The notes under the pieces: model-generated
What the model was told of the DNA's origin: nothing
Seen by the model: the letters and a program-made list of their open reading frames with translations, nothing else
Databases searched by the model: none
Source of the DNA: Bordetella parapertussis
GTDB lineage: Bacteria > Pseudomonadota > Gammaproteobacteria > Burkholderiales > SG8-41
Direction of reading: 5' to 3'
Length of the DNA stretch: 46,622 bases
Assembly: GCA_945901405.1 (NCBI GenBank)
Contig: CAMDLH010000026.1
Span: 1-46,622 of the forward strand
Position numbers and translations under genes: made by a program
Part shown: piece after piece, positions 27,174 to 35,744 of the stretch
Layout: each line of letters starts with the position of its first letter
Position numbering within the stretch: position 1 is the first letter of the stretch

Positions 27174-28298
27174 ATGAAGTTCGGTATTCCCGCGGAGACG
27201 CGGCCCCACGAAAAGCGCGTCTCGGCATCGCCCGAAACCATCAGCAAGCTAACCAAGGCTGGACACCATCAGGTCATCGTTCAATCGGGTGCGGGAGTGG
27301 CTGCCAGCATCCCCGACGAGCAATATGCGGCGGCGGGCGCGACGATTGTCGCGGGTGCAAGCGAGGTCTATGCGCAAGCGGACATCGTGCTCAAGGTGCG
27401 CGGCCCGGATGCGGGCGAATTAGCGCTATTGAAAAGCGGGCAAACGCTGATCGGGCTGCTCAATCCGCACAACAAGGACGGCATCGCGGCCATCGCCAAA
27501 ACGGGTGTCGATGCGTTCGCCATGGAAGCGCTGCCGCGCATCTCGCGCGCGCAATCGATGGATGTGCTGTCATCGCAGGCGAACATCGGCGGCTACAAGG
27601 CCGTACTGATGGCGGCCAACACCTACGGCAGAATGATGCCGATGCTGATGACCGCGGCAGGCACGGTGAAAGCCGCGCGCGTGATCATCATGGGCGTGGG
27701 TGTTGCTGGCTTGCAGGCGATTGCCACCGCCAAGCGGCTGGGCGCCGTGGTCGAAGCCACCGACGTGCGGCCCGAAACCAAGGAGCAAGTCGAATCGCTA
27801 GGCGCAAAATTCATCGAAGTGCCGCTCACCGACGCCGAAAAAGAACTTGCCAAGGGGCAGGGCGGCTACGCGCGTGACATGGGTGATGACTATCGTAAGC
27901 GGCAAGCTGCTTTGGTGGCCGAGCGCATCAAACAAGCGGATATCGTGATCACCACAGCGCTGATACCTGGCCGGGCTGCACCCGTGCTGGTGACCGAAGA
28001 CATGGTGAAATCGATGAAGCCCGGCTCGGTGATCGTCGATATGGCGGTGGAGCAAGGCGGCAATTGCCCGCTGTCGGAACTCGACAAGACGGTGATCAAG
28101 CACGGCGTGAGTTTGATCGGCGTGGCGAATATTCCCGCGTTGGTGGCGGCAGATTCGAGCGCGCTGTATGCACGCAATTTGTTTAATTTCCTCGGTCTCA
28201 TGCTCGATGCGAAGACCGGTGAATTCAAGATCAACCGCGAAGATGAAATCATCATTGGCACGCTGGTGTGCGCCGATGGCGAAGTGCTTAAGAAGTGA
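27174..28298 (+). CDS. pntAA: NAD(P) transhydrogenase alpha subunit, part 1
   Basis: This is the soluble NAD(H)-binding domain I of proton-translocating transhydrogenase (374 residues). The N-terminal KFGIPAETRPHEKRVSASPE is the alanine dehydrogenase/PNT N-domain, and GVGVAGLQAIATAKRLGA is the Rossmann nucleotide motif. The enzyme exchanges hydride between NADH and NADP+ at the inner membrane using proton entry. The split of the alpha subunit into two genes (this and 28382) is typical of many alpha- and betaproteobacteria, unlike the single pntA of E. coli. Confidence 0.95.
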   Translation: MKFGIPAETRPHEKRVSASPETISKLTKAGHHQVIVQSGAGVAASIPDEQYAAAGATIVAGASEVYAQADIVLKVRGPDAGELALLKSGQTLIGLLNPHNKDGIAAIAKTGVDAFAMEALPRISRAQSMDVLSSQANIGGYKAVLMAANTYGRMMPMLMTAAGTVKAARVIIMGVGVAGLQAIATAKRLGAVVEATDVRPETKEQVESLGAKFIEVPLTDAEKELAKGQGGYARDMGDDYRKRQAALVAERIKQADIVITTALIPGRAAPVLVTEDMVKSMKPGSVIVDMAVEQGGNCPLSELDKTVIKHGVSLIGVANIPALVAADSSALYARNLFNFLGLMLDAKTGEFKINREDEIIIGTLVCADGEVLKK

Positions 28299-28362
28299 GG
28301 CGTAAGGTGTGAAATGATAGGAGCGCTACACCAGCGCTTTTCCGCCTCACCCGCTCACGCCT
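28295..28362. repeat. 7-base words GTGAGGC with inverted arm, between pntAA and pntAB
   Basis: Left arm 28295-28315 has units GTGAGGC, GTAAGGT and GTGAAAT and overlaps the pntAA stop codon. Right arm about 28343-28362 has GCCTCAC, CCGCTCAC and GCCTCAC. Between them AGCGCT occurs twice (28322-28327, 28333-28338). A transcript could fold into a hairpin within the operon. Confidence 0.8.
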
Positions 28363-28381
28363 CACAGTTCGGAGAACAAGA

Positions 28382-28690
28382 ATGACCGTAGACCCGCTAA
28401 TAACAAACCTGATGGTTTTCGTGCTGGCGATATTCGTCGGCTATCACGTGGTGTGGAACGTGACACCCGCATTGCACACGCCGCTGATGTCGGTGACCAA
28501 TGCGATATCGAGCATTATTCTTGTCGGCGCGATGTTGGCCGCCGGCCCGGCGGACGCCGACTGGGGCGTGTGGGTCGGCGCGGTGGCCGTGGTGCTGGCG
28601 GCGGTCAACGTGTTCGGCGGATTTCTGGTAACGCAGCGCATGCTCGCGATGTTCAAGAAAAAAGAAACCAAGAAACCGGAGGCGAAGTAA
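28382..28690 (+). CDS. pntAB: NAD(P) transhydrogenase alpha subunit, part 2
   Basis: This small membrane subunit of 102 residues supplies transmembrane helices of the alpha chain (about 8-28, 38-58 and 63-85). The [32 protein letters not shown] segment is strongly conserved in PntAB. The lysine-rich C-terminal tail ([11 protein letters not shown]) is typical. The stop is immediately followed by the pntB ATG. Confidence 0.94.
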   Translation: MTVDPLITNLMVFVLAIFVGYHVVWNVTPALHTPLMSVTNAISSIILVGAMLAAGPADADWGVWVGAVAVVLAAVNVFGGFLVTQRMLAMFKKKETKKPEAK

Positions 28691-30088
28691 ATGCTCTCCG
28701 GCAATCAAGTAGCACTTGCGTATCTGGTAGCGTCGGTATTCTTCATCCTCGCGCTAAAAGGCCTCTCGTCGCCGCTGACCTCGCGGCGCGGCAATCTGTT
28801 CGGCATGATCGGCATGGCGATTGCCGTGGTGGTGACGCTGACGCTCACCAAGAACTGGGGCATCATCATCGGCGGTATCGCGCTGGGCGGCGCCATTGGC
28901 GCGGTGGTTGCGCGCAAGGTGCAGATGACCGCGATGCCCGAACTGGTGGCCTTCATGCATTCGCTGGTGGGCATGGCGGCGGTGCTTATCGCCATCGCGG
29001 CGGTGAACAACCCACTGGCGTTCGGCATCGTCAAGGCGGCGGGCGAAGCGATACCGATGGGCAACAAGCTCGAGCTTTTCATCGGTACGTTCGTGGGTGC
29101 AATGACGTTCTCCGGCTCGGTGATCGCGTTCTTGAAACTCTCCGGCCGCATGAGCGGCGCGCCTATTGTGTTTAGCGGTCAGCATTTGCTGAACCTGCTG
29201 ATGGGCTTGAGCATGTTCGGTTGCGGCGTGTGGTTCTTTTTGAGCGGCGGCACCAACTGGACCGCGTTTATCGCCATGACAGCGATTGCCTTCGTGCTGG
29301 GGTTTCTAATCATTGTGCCCATCGGCGGCGCCGACATGCCAGTGGTGATCTCGATGCTGAACTCCTACTCCGGCTGGGCGGCGGCGGGCATTGGCTTCTC
29401 GCTCAACAACCCGATGCTCATCATCGCGGGTTCGCTGGTGGGCAGCTCCGGCGCGATCCTCAGTTACATCATGTGCAAGGCAATGAACCGTCCTTTCTTG
29501 TCGGTGATACTCGGCGGCTTCGGCACCGACTCCGGCGCGGCGGCGGCCACGGGCGGCGTGCAGAAAACCTACCGCAGCGGCAGCGCCGACGACGCGGCGT
29601 TCCTAATGGGCAACGCCGATTCGGTGATCATCGTGCCCGGCTATGGTCTGGCGGTTGCACGCGCGCAGCATGCGGTGAAGGAACTTGCCCACAAGCTGCG
29701 CGAAAAAGGCGTCACCGTGCGCTTCGCGATTCACCCTGTCGCGGGCCGCATGCCCGGCCACATGAACGTGTTATTGGCAGAGGCCGAGATACCGTACGAT
29801 CAGGTGCTGGAGATGGACGAAATCAATAGCGACTTCCCCACCACCGACGTGGTGCTGGTACTCGGCGCGAACGACGTGGTGAACCCCGCGGCCCACACAC
29901 CCGGCAGCGCGATCTACGGCATGCCGATACTCGAAGCCGACAAGGCGCGCACCGTGATGGTGGTTAAGCGCTCAATGGCGGCGGGTTATGCTGGGCTGGA
30001 TAACGACTTGTTTTACATGGATAAAACGATGATGGTGTTTGGCGACGCTAAGAAGGTTGTGGAGGATATGGTTAAGGCGGTGGGTTGA
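28691..30088 (+). CDS. pntB: NAD(P) transhydrogenase beta subunit
   Basis: The beta subunit (465 residues) combines about nine N-terminal membrane helices with the C-terminal NADP(H)-binding domain III. The latter is recognised by VIIVPGYGLAVARAQH, FAIHPVAGRMPGHMNVLLAEA and LVLGANDVVNPAA. It completes the proton pathway and binds NADP(H). The ATG follows the pntAB stop without a gap. Confidence 0.96.
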   Translation: MLSGNQVALAYLVASVFFILALKGLSSPLTSRRGNLFGMIGMAIAVVVTLTLTKNWGIIIGGIALGGAIGAVVARKVQMTAMPELVAFMHSLVGMAAVLIAIAAVNNPLAFGIVKAAGEAIPMGNKLELFIGTFVGAMTFSGSVIAFLKLSGRMSGAPIVFSGQHLLNLLMGLSMFGCGVWFFLSGGTNWTAFIAMTAIAFVLGFLIIVPIGGADMPVVISMLNSYSGWAAAGIGFSLNNPMLIIAGSLVGSSGAILSYIMCKAMNRPFLSVILGGFGTDSGAAAATGGVQKTYRSGSADDAAFLMGNADSVIIVPGYGLAVARAQHAVKELAHKLREKGVTVRFAIHPVAGRMPGHMNVLLAEAEIPYDQVLEMDEINSDFPTTDVVLVLGANDVVNPAAHTPGSAIYGMPILEADKARTVMVVKRSMAAGYAGLDNDLFYMDKTMMVFGDAKKVVEDMVKAVG

Positions 30089-30169
30089 AGCCTTGAGCCA
30101 TTTCACATTGAGCCGGAGCCATTGACGGTTCTGGCTTCGTGCTAACATTCTTCCTGTATTGACCTGCGT

Positions 30170-30187
30170 GGCCATTGTCCAATGGCC
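30170..30187. promoter_or_regulatory. Perfect 8-bp inverted repeat upstream of the FecR-domain gene
   Basis: GGCCATTG and CAATGGCC are separated by TC, 25 bases ahead of the ATG at 30213. The position would suit an operator or a hairpin in the 5' leader. TTGAGCC words between 30093 and 30125 precede it after the pntB stop. Confidence 0.5.
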
Positions 30188-30212
30188 CGCACCATTTAAC
30201 TTAGGGGCAGTT

Positions 30213-30950
30213 ATGAACCTATTTGACAAGATTGAAGACCCGCGCCGCCGGATGCTTATCGAGGCGCTGACCGTTGGATTTTTCGCTTGGGGGGCGCCCG
30301 TCGGCGCATATGCGCAAACGCTACTTGGCGGCCGGCCCGCAAAGCTCCCGCCAGGCCAGTCGATTTACCGGTGTGTGGGCACGGTCACGGTTAACGGCGC
30401 GCCTGTTACCACTCTGCAAATGATAATCAAAGTCGGTGACACGGTTGAGACCGGCAAAGACAGCGAGATCTGCTTTGTCGTCGGTGATCAGGCCATGATA
30501 TTGCGTGCTGAAACCCGCTGCGTAATCGAGGGTGACAAGAAACAGACGGCTTCCTTGGCTGTCTCCACTCTACGCCTTGTCGCCGGCAAATGCCTGTCGG
30601 TGTCTCGCAACCGGGACATGCAACTGGTGACCGCGACGGCGACTGTCGGCATTCGCGGCACGGGCTGGTATGCGGAATCCGATCCGGAGCAAACTTACTT
30701 TTGCACATGTTACGGTCGTACTGAAGTCGCGGCAAACAACGATCCAAAAAGCCGCGAGACCATTGTCGCCAAGCATCACGAAAGGCCCGTATATATACTC
30801 GCCAAGCCGCAGGGCGGCAGCAGCATACGCAATGCACCGTTCATCAACCACACCGATCAGGAACTGACGCTGATCGAAACGCTGGTGGGCCGTACTCCGC
30901 CGTTCATCTTCCCGAAAGACGACTACAAAGGCCCGCGCCGCGATTACTGA
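30213..30950 (+). CDS. FecR-domain exported protein
   Basis: The protein has 245 residues. A basic N-terminus is followed by a hydrophobic stretch ending AYAQ (about residue 34), so it is exported or membrane-anchored. The central part (about 50-185) has the FecR-like pattern, with VGDTVETGKDSEICFVVGDQAMI and TATVGIRGTGWYAE. There are several cysteines (RCVG, EICF, TRCV, GKCL, CTCYG), unusual for FecR proteins and suggesting disulfides. The ATG at 30213 with AGGGGC upstream is preferred to a TTG at 30159. No ECF sigma factor or FecA receptor is nearby. It converges on the autotransporter gene with a 21-base gap. Confidence 0.75.
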   Translation: MNLFDKIEDPRRRMLIEALTVGFFAWGAPVGAYAQTLLGGRPAKLPPGQSIYRCVGTVTVNGAPVTTLQMIIKVGDTVETGKDSEICFVVGDQAMILRAETRCVIEGDKKQTASLAVSTLRLVAGKCLSVSRNRDMQLVTATATVGIRGTGWYAESDPEQTYFCTCYGRTEVAANNDPKSRETIVAKHHERPVYILAKPQGGSSIRNAPFINHTDQELTLIETLVGRTPPFIFPKDDYKGPRRDY

Positions 30951-30971
30951 TGCGGCGCGCACGGCGCAGCA

Positions 30972-33863
30972 TCAGAATCGCATCAAGTAGGCTATTGAGT
31001 ACAGAGTCGCGGAATAGGCTGAATTGCCACCCGGATACAAGGCCGGATTGACCTGCTTCGTCGGTGTGGAGCGCGCATAGCGCCACGATAAATCAATCGA
31101 ATCGCGCGGCCCGAGCGGGTAGTTGTAGCCCACTGTCCAGATTGTCGCCGTCGCATCGTAACGATGCGCAAGCAGTCCGGCCGGCCCATATGCACCATAT
31201 GCATCGTCCGGCGCCGACGCCTTTGCCAACTGGGCATATACAGGTGACGTCCCCGAGGTCACCGTATCGCCGCGGCGATATTCACCGCCCAAATACAATG
31301 AGCCATTTTGAGCCAGCGAGTAATCGAGATTAACGCGCACTGAGTAATCGCGCGTATCAAACACAGCGTTGCGCGCATCACGAATATTTTTCGCCACCGC
31401 GCCGAATATATCAATGCGGTCAGTCAGCGAGTGACGGGCATTCAAACCCAGGCTATAGCGGGTCCCGCTACGCAGGTTCGAGCTGTACTCATCCACGGTT
31501 GCGCGGCCAAACAGTCCGAGCGTCACCGCGTCGAACTCTCCGGAAGTACGATATTGCAACTCGCCGCTTACGCCACCAGACAATCGATCCAGTCCGGTAT
31601 ACACGTAAAGTTTGTCTCCTCCCACGAAACCGGACGCGATCACGCGCACGTGGTCAGTTAACGGGAATACCATGCCTTTGCTCACATTGATGCTGTAAAC
31701 ACGATCCGAAATTTTTTCAGACGCCTCGCGCGCGCGATTCAGGTTGTTGTCCCAACTCAGCCCCGCCTCGACCCGCACCGGATCATCGAACAATTTGGAA
31801 GCCACCAAACCCGTTGGCAATCCCTTGCCGTCGAGTTCCTTGGATACCCACACCCTGATACCGTGACTGTGATCGGGGCCAAACGAGCGCAAGGTCTGGT
31901 AATCGATACCGATCTTCAACCCGTCGCGCAGGATGAAATCACTACCAAAGCCAACCAGCACGGAATTTCGATTGGAGTTAAGACCGGTCACGCTGTAGAG
32001 CGGCCCGCCAATCTGATCGGCATAACCTATGGTCGCCGCGCGGTCTCCCTCGAATGCGTGCTTCAATTCGATACGCAGCCGCGGCAATGCCCAGCCAAAA
32101 CTGGTCTGGTGCGCGGTTTCGGCACGAAGGCCCAATGAAACATTCGCGGAGCGCAGTGTCTGGTCGTGATAAGTCAGCGCATTGAGCCCCGCACCGGTTT
32201 CGGTGGCGCGTTTTAACCGGTCAACGCCGAAATCCAGGCGTCCATAGGGTGATAGCAGCAAACCATCCTGGCGATGCTCATAGCCCGCGGCCACGGACCC
32301 AAACCACTGGCTTCCCTTACGATCCGCCCGCGCAAAATCAGAGGCCGCCGCCACGAAACGCCGCGAGTCATAAGACAAGCCGCCGTAGCCGATCAAGCCG
32401 TCCACAAACACATTGCGCGCCGGACTATAGCTGCCATAAAAAGCGATGGATGTTCCATTTGCGTTGCTGTTCGAGCCATCATTGCCGATACGTGTCTTGT
32501 CACGCGCGTAACCCACGCTTACGCCGAGTGCCAGGTTTTCGCTGAAGCGGTGATCGACGCCTGCCGTGAGGCCATCCGTGGTGAAGCGCAGCCCATTGCT
32601 ATCGGCTGTGTGGTCACGCGTGCCGAAGTTCAGACTGCCCCCCAGCCACAAGCCGGTACCCTGCGGCGCGATGCCATCCGCACGTCCGCTCGAAGACAAA
32701 TTCAGCGCGCCGGTGGTGGCGACACTTGCCAAAGTGGTCATGAACGAAGAAGGCAATAGAGCCGGTGCGACGCCCACGATGTCGTCACGGTGGTCACGGC
32801 GTCCGCCCGCCGTGCCGGGGGGGCGTGCAAGCAAGCCCAATCCTGACGATCCATTGCCGCCAGCATCATTGAGTCCAGCACGCGGCATTAGTCCAGCAAT
32901 TGCAAACGGGTCGCGCGTCTGCGCGAAAGCGTTCGCCGCAGTTGCGCCATCCGCACGTGCTGCCGTTCCCGTGGACGAACCCAAGTGCAGGGATTCCATG
33001 CGCCGCTGAACGTTTGAAATTTGCGTGCGGGCGAAACGCTTGGCGGTGTCTGCCTGCGCACGCAGCAGGCCCCGTACCACCGCATCAAGCGACGGATCGC
33101 CGCCTACCGAAACAGTAACTGTCGCAGGAGCTGACGTACCCGTAGGGCCAGTCGAAGAATAGGTAAATGCATCCGCACCAGAAAAATTTGCGGCGGGCGT
33201 GTAGGTCACGGTCGTGCCGCTAACGGTAACCGCGCCACGAGCCGGGGGTGACACGACGATTACCCCGGTCGCACCACCACTGGTGAATGGGGTCAAATCG
33301 AGCGTCCCGGCAGTATTCAGGCGTACCGTCATTGCCGCCGGACCAGCGGCAATACCGGTGCTAGTGCCGGTGCCCGTGAGCGTTACCGTGCGCTCGGTGA
33401 TACAGCCCACGCACCCAGGAGCGGTCAATGGAATAGTCAGGGTAGCGGTTTTGGCGCCTATGCTTGTCGGCTGGAACGAAACATTGATCGTGCAGTTGGC
33501 GCCGCCATGCACGGGACCATTCGCCGGTGAGCAGGTGCCTCCGGGCGCAATCACGAAATCCGTGCCGGTAATGAAAGCCGCATTCAGCATCGCCATCGTT
33601 CCGGCAGTAGCCCCGGCCACAGCCGCCACGAACACCGTTTGCGGCACGCTCGTCGAGCTCACTCCCTGGCTGGGAAAAGCCAAGGTGCGGGGCGTCGGAT
33701 CTCCGTGCTGACTGTTAGCCTCCGCGAGGGTCGCACCGACCCCGATACATTGGACCGTGCCGCCACACTCCGCATAAGCCGCCGTAGTGCAAAAAAGCCC
33801 CGCCGCCAATACCATCAGCCAGCAGAGTAATCGATTAAACGTTAGTATTTGGCGCATTAGCAT
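30972..33863 (-). CDS. Autotransporter-like outer-membrane protein with two apparent beta-barrel regions
   Basis: The protein has 963 residues. A signal peptide ends near AYAE (about 31). Residues 35-185 hold cysteine-paired beta-rich sequence (PGGTCSPANG, GANCTINVSFQPTSIGAKTATLTI) like choice-of-anchor domains. Residues 190-275 are a cadherin/Big-type domain (YTPAANFSGADAFTYSS). A helical stalk (about 280-320) and linker follow. About 400-690 is an autotransporter beta-domain (GLWLGGSLNFGTRD, ALGVSVGYARDKT). About 695-963 is a second barrel-like stretch of alternating strands ending in YLMRF, with the C-terminal phenylalanine of outer-membrane proteins. GGAGGAG precedes the ATG at 33863, chosen over 33914. 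Two barrels in one chain is unusual. The second may instead be part of one large barrel. Confidence 0.75.
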   Translation of the reverse strand: MLMRQILTFNRLLCWLMVLAAGLFCTTAAYAECGGTVQCIGVGATLAEANSQHGDPTPRTLAFPSQGVSSTSVPQTVFVAAVAGATAGTMAMLNAAFITGTDFVIAPGGTCSPANGPVHGGANCTINVSFQPTSIGAKTATLTIPLTAPGCVGCITERTVTLTGTGTSTGIAAGPAAMTVRLNTAGTLDLTPFTSGGATGVIVVSPPARGAVTVSGTTVTYTPAANFSGADAFTYSSTGPTGTSAPATVTVSVGGDPSLDAVVRGLLRAQADTAKRFARTQISNVQRRMESLHLGSSTGTAARADGATAANAFAQTRDPFAIAGLMPRAGLNDAGGNGSSGLGLLARPPGTAGGRRDHRDDIVGVAPALLPSSFMTTLASVATTGALNLSSSGRADGIAPQGTGLWLGGSLNFGTRDHTADSNGLRFTTDGLTAGVDHRFSENLALGVSVGYARDKTRIGNDGSNSNANGTSIAFYGSYSPARNVFVDGLIGYGGLSYDSRRFVAAASDFARADRKGSQWFGSVAAGYEHRQDGLLLSPYGRLDFGVDRLKRATETGAGLNALTYHDQTLRSANVSLGLRAETAHQTSFGWALPRLRIELKHAFEGDRAATIGYADQIGGPLYSVTGLNSNRNSVLVGFGSDFILRDGLKIGIDYQTLRSFGPDHSHGIRVWVSKELDGKGLPTGLVASKLFDDPVRVEAGLSWDNNLNRAREASEKISDRVYSINVSKGMVFPLTDHVRVIASGFVGGDKLYVYTGLDRLSGGVSGELQYRTSGEFDAVTLGLFGRATVDEYSSNLRSGTRYSLGLNARHSLTDRIDIFGAVAKNIRDARNAVFDTRDYSVRVNLDYSLAQNGSLYLGGEYRRGDTVTSGTSPVYAQLAKASAPDDAYGAYGPAGLLAHRYDATATIWTVGYNYPLGPRDSIDLSWRYARSTPTKQVNPALYPGGNSAYSATLYSIAYLMRF

Positions 33864-34068
33864 GCGACTCCTCCCCAAACCTTCTACACCTTGTACGAGA
33901 ACCGGCCTGGACACTTTTCAAACGCCCTGGGCCGGCGGCAATAACAACGATGATGCCCTTGCTCGACAAGCTGAGTCAAGCGCTGCAATGCAGGTTCGCG
34001 CGGCATTCACGCCGAACGAGCGGTTTGATGCGTCCGCGCGACGCGCTAATGCGCCCACTGCCTCGAAA
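33864..34068. other. Divergent region between the autotransporter and Sel1 genes
   Basis: These 205 bases hold the ribosome binding site of the autotransporter (minus strand) and the upstream region of the Sel1 gene. The plus-strand frame of the Sel1 gene stays open through it, but without a usable start. I could not place promoters. Confidence 0.5.
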
Positions 34069-34530
34069 ATGAAGAAATGGCTCTTGATTCTGCCTGCCAT
34101 GCTTTTGCTCCATCACGATTGGACGGGCGCGCACGAAAATGAAAGCGATCTGACGCAGAATGTGAAGATAATGCGTCCGCTGGCGGACAAGGGAAACCCC
34201 CTGGCCCAATACAATCTTGGCGTGCTGTATGACAGCGGATCGGGCGTAAAACGCGATTATCTCGAGGCCGCCAAGTGGTACCGGCGTTCGGCGGAACAAG
34301 GTACCCCGCTGGCCCAGTACCGGCTGGCACTTTTGTACGCGGAGGGCAAAGGGGTCAAACAGAATTTCAGCCGCGCCCATATGTGGTCGTCGCTGTCTGC
34401 TGCCCAAGGAAACGCTGACGCCAGAAAACAACTTGATCTGATAGCTGTACGCATGATACCTGCACAAATTGCTGTAGCAGAAAAACTGGCTGCGGAATGC
34501 GAGAAGCGAAAGTACAGGGGATGCGAATAA
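34069..34530 (+). CDS. Sel1-repeat (TPR-like) exported protein
   Basis: The protein has 153 residues. A signal peptide MKKWLLILPAMLLLHHDW leads to a cleavage near GAHE. Two clear Sel1-like repeats follow: GNPLAQYNLGVLYDSGSGVKRDYLEAAKWYRRSAEQG and GTPLAQYRLALLYAEGKGVKQNFSRAHMWSSLSAAQG (each quoted piece split at its repeat border; positions about 44-79 and 80-115). Sel1 repeats form alpha/alpha scaffolds for protein contacts, so this may be a periplasmic adaptor for the neighbouring surface proteins. That link is inference. The longer open frame upstream is rejected. Confidence 0.82.
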   Translation: MKKWLLILPAMLLLHHDWTGAHENESDLTQNVKIMRPLADKGNPLAQYNLGVLYDSGSGVKRDYLEAAKWYRRSAEQGTPLAQYRLALLYAEGKGVKQNFSRAHMWSSLSAAQGNADARKQLDLIAVRMIPAQIAVAEKLAAECEKRKYRGCE

Positions 34531-34611
34531 CCATCCAGATGGACATGCATTTGGCGCCCCGCTAGACATAGCATTCAATGCCACGATTAGAACCGCTTGG
34601 AGGACTTTAAA

Positions 34612-35610
34612 GTGACTCAAAGGTCGAAGAAGAAAACAGCAGCCGTCGCATCGAAAAAGCGTGGTGCAGCTACTTCGGCGGCGGCAAAAAAAAGCGCCGC
34701 CGGAATCGCCAAACTCAAGCAAAAATACGGCGCCAAAACCATCAACGGTCTTGCCCGCGCGCACCCGGATCACATCGCCGAACATGTCGATTGGTGCGAC
34801 GGTCTCGATCCGCATTTCACCAAGTTGTGGCTAGCGTTCACCTATGGCGGCATGACCGGGCGCGGCATACTCGATGAACGCAAGCGCAACTTGATTCTGG
34901 TTGGGCAGTTTCTGGTGATGCAGGATTGGGATCAGCTTGCGATACACGTGCGCAATGCGCTGCGTTACGCCAGCCCGCGCGAGGTGCTGGAGGTGCTGCT
35001 GCAGGCGACCGTCTATCTCGGATATCCAACAATCATGCGTGCCACGCGCGTCTTCACCAAGGTGCTCAAACAGTTGGGGCGCATGAAGGAAATCACCGGC
35101 ACGCAACTGCCGATAACGGGACGTGCCGAAAAACGCTCGCTCGACGCCGAGCGCAAGACTTGGGGTGTCAACGCACAAGATTGCCCGCGTCAGGAGGAAC
35201 TGCTGCGCAAATTCGGCTGGGAAGGGCTCTCAACCGGCTTTCGTTTGCAGCCCAGTCATCATCACAAAACCGTCGAGCAACTCGAGCGTGTCGACGAGCA
35301 GTTCCTCAAATTGTGGCTCGACTACATTTACGCCGGCATGTACACGCGCAACATTCTCGACGACCAGACGCGCATCCTGTGCGTGATCGGTGAACTGATG
35401 GTGATGGGTGAATTCATCCAGGCCGAGAATCATATTTGCAATGCGCTGACACATGGCGCCACGCCGCGCGAGGTGATGGAGGTCGTGCTGCAATCGACAG
35501 CCTACATCGGCATGCCGCGTTTTGTGCGCGCGGTGGCGCTGGTGGAGCGCGTGGTGCGGGAGTTGGGGCGGTTTGACGAGATCGCGAACACGCAGTTGCC
35601 GTTGCCGTAA
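34612..35610 (+). CDS. Tandem carboxymuconolactone-decarboxylase-family protein with Lys/Ala-rich N-terminus
   Basis: The protein has 332 residues. Two CMD-like all-helical domains lie at about 60-175 and 205-325 with matching patterns (HFTKLWLAFTYGGMTGRGILDERKR and FLKLWLDYIYAGMYTRNILDDQTR, each in its own domain; then ASPREVLEVLLQ and ATPREVMEVVLQ). The AhpD CxxC is absent, so peroxidase activity is unlikely. The first 45 residues are rich in lysine and alanine, like a nucleic-acid-binding or disordered tail. The start is a GTG at 34612, seven bases after GGAGGA. It opens the accessory cluster that includes a second CMD protein. Confidence 0.8.
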   Translation: MTQRSKKKTAAVASKKRGAATSAAAKKSAAGIAKLKQKYGAKTINGLARAHPDHIAEHVDWCDGLDPHFTKLWLAFTYGGMTGRGILDERKRNLILVGQFLVMQDWDQLAIHVRNALRYASPREVLEVLLQATVYLGYPTIMRATRVFTKVLKQLGRMKEITGTQLPITGRAEKRSLDAERKTWGVNAQDCPRQEELLRKFGWEGLSTGFRLQPSHHHKTVEQLERVDEQFLKLWLDYIYAGMYTRNILDDQTRILCVIGELMVMGEFIQAENHICNALTHGATPREVMEVVLQSTAYIGMPRFVRAVALVERVVRELGRFDEIANTQLPLP

Positions 35611-35632
35611 GCTATCAATCTAAGAGAGGCAA

Positions 35633-35720
35633 TTCAGCCACAGAGGACACAGAGAACACCGAGAGAAGCAAGGGGTTGTGTCATTTTGATTCTCCTCTTT
35701 TTTCTCTGTGACCTGTGGCT
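35633..35720. repeat. 10-base words ACACAGAGAA with inverted arm between the two CMD genes
   Basis: Left arm 35633-35667 reads as units near GCCACAGAGG, ACACAGAGAA and CACCGAGAGA. Right arm about 35690-35720 contains CTCCTCTTTTTT, CTCTGTGAC and CTGTGGCT, the reverse complement in type. It lies between the convergent ends of the two CMD genes and could serve as a bidirectional terminator. TTTTTTT follows at 35725. Confidence 0.8.
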
Positions 35721-35744
35721 AATAGTTTTTTTGGGGATCAATGG

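Noticed and set aside
33787..34068. N-terminal 94-residue extension of the Sel1 protein
   Set aside because: It runs back across the autotransporter start. The signal peptide begins at 34069.
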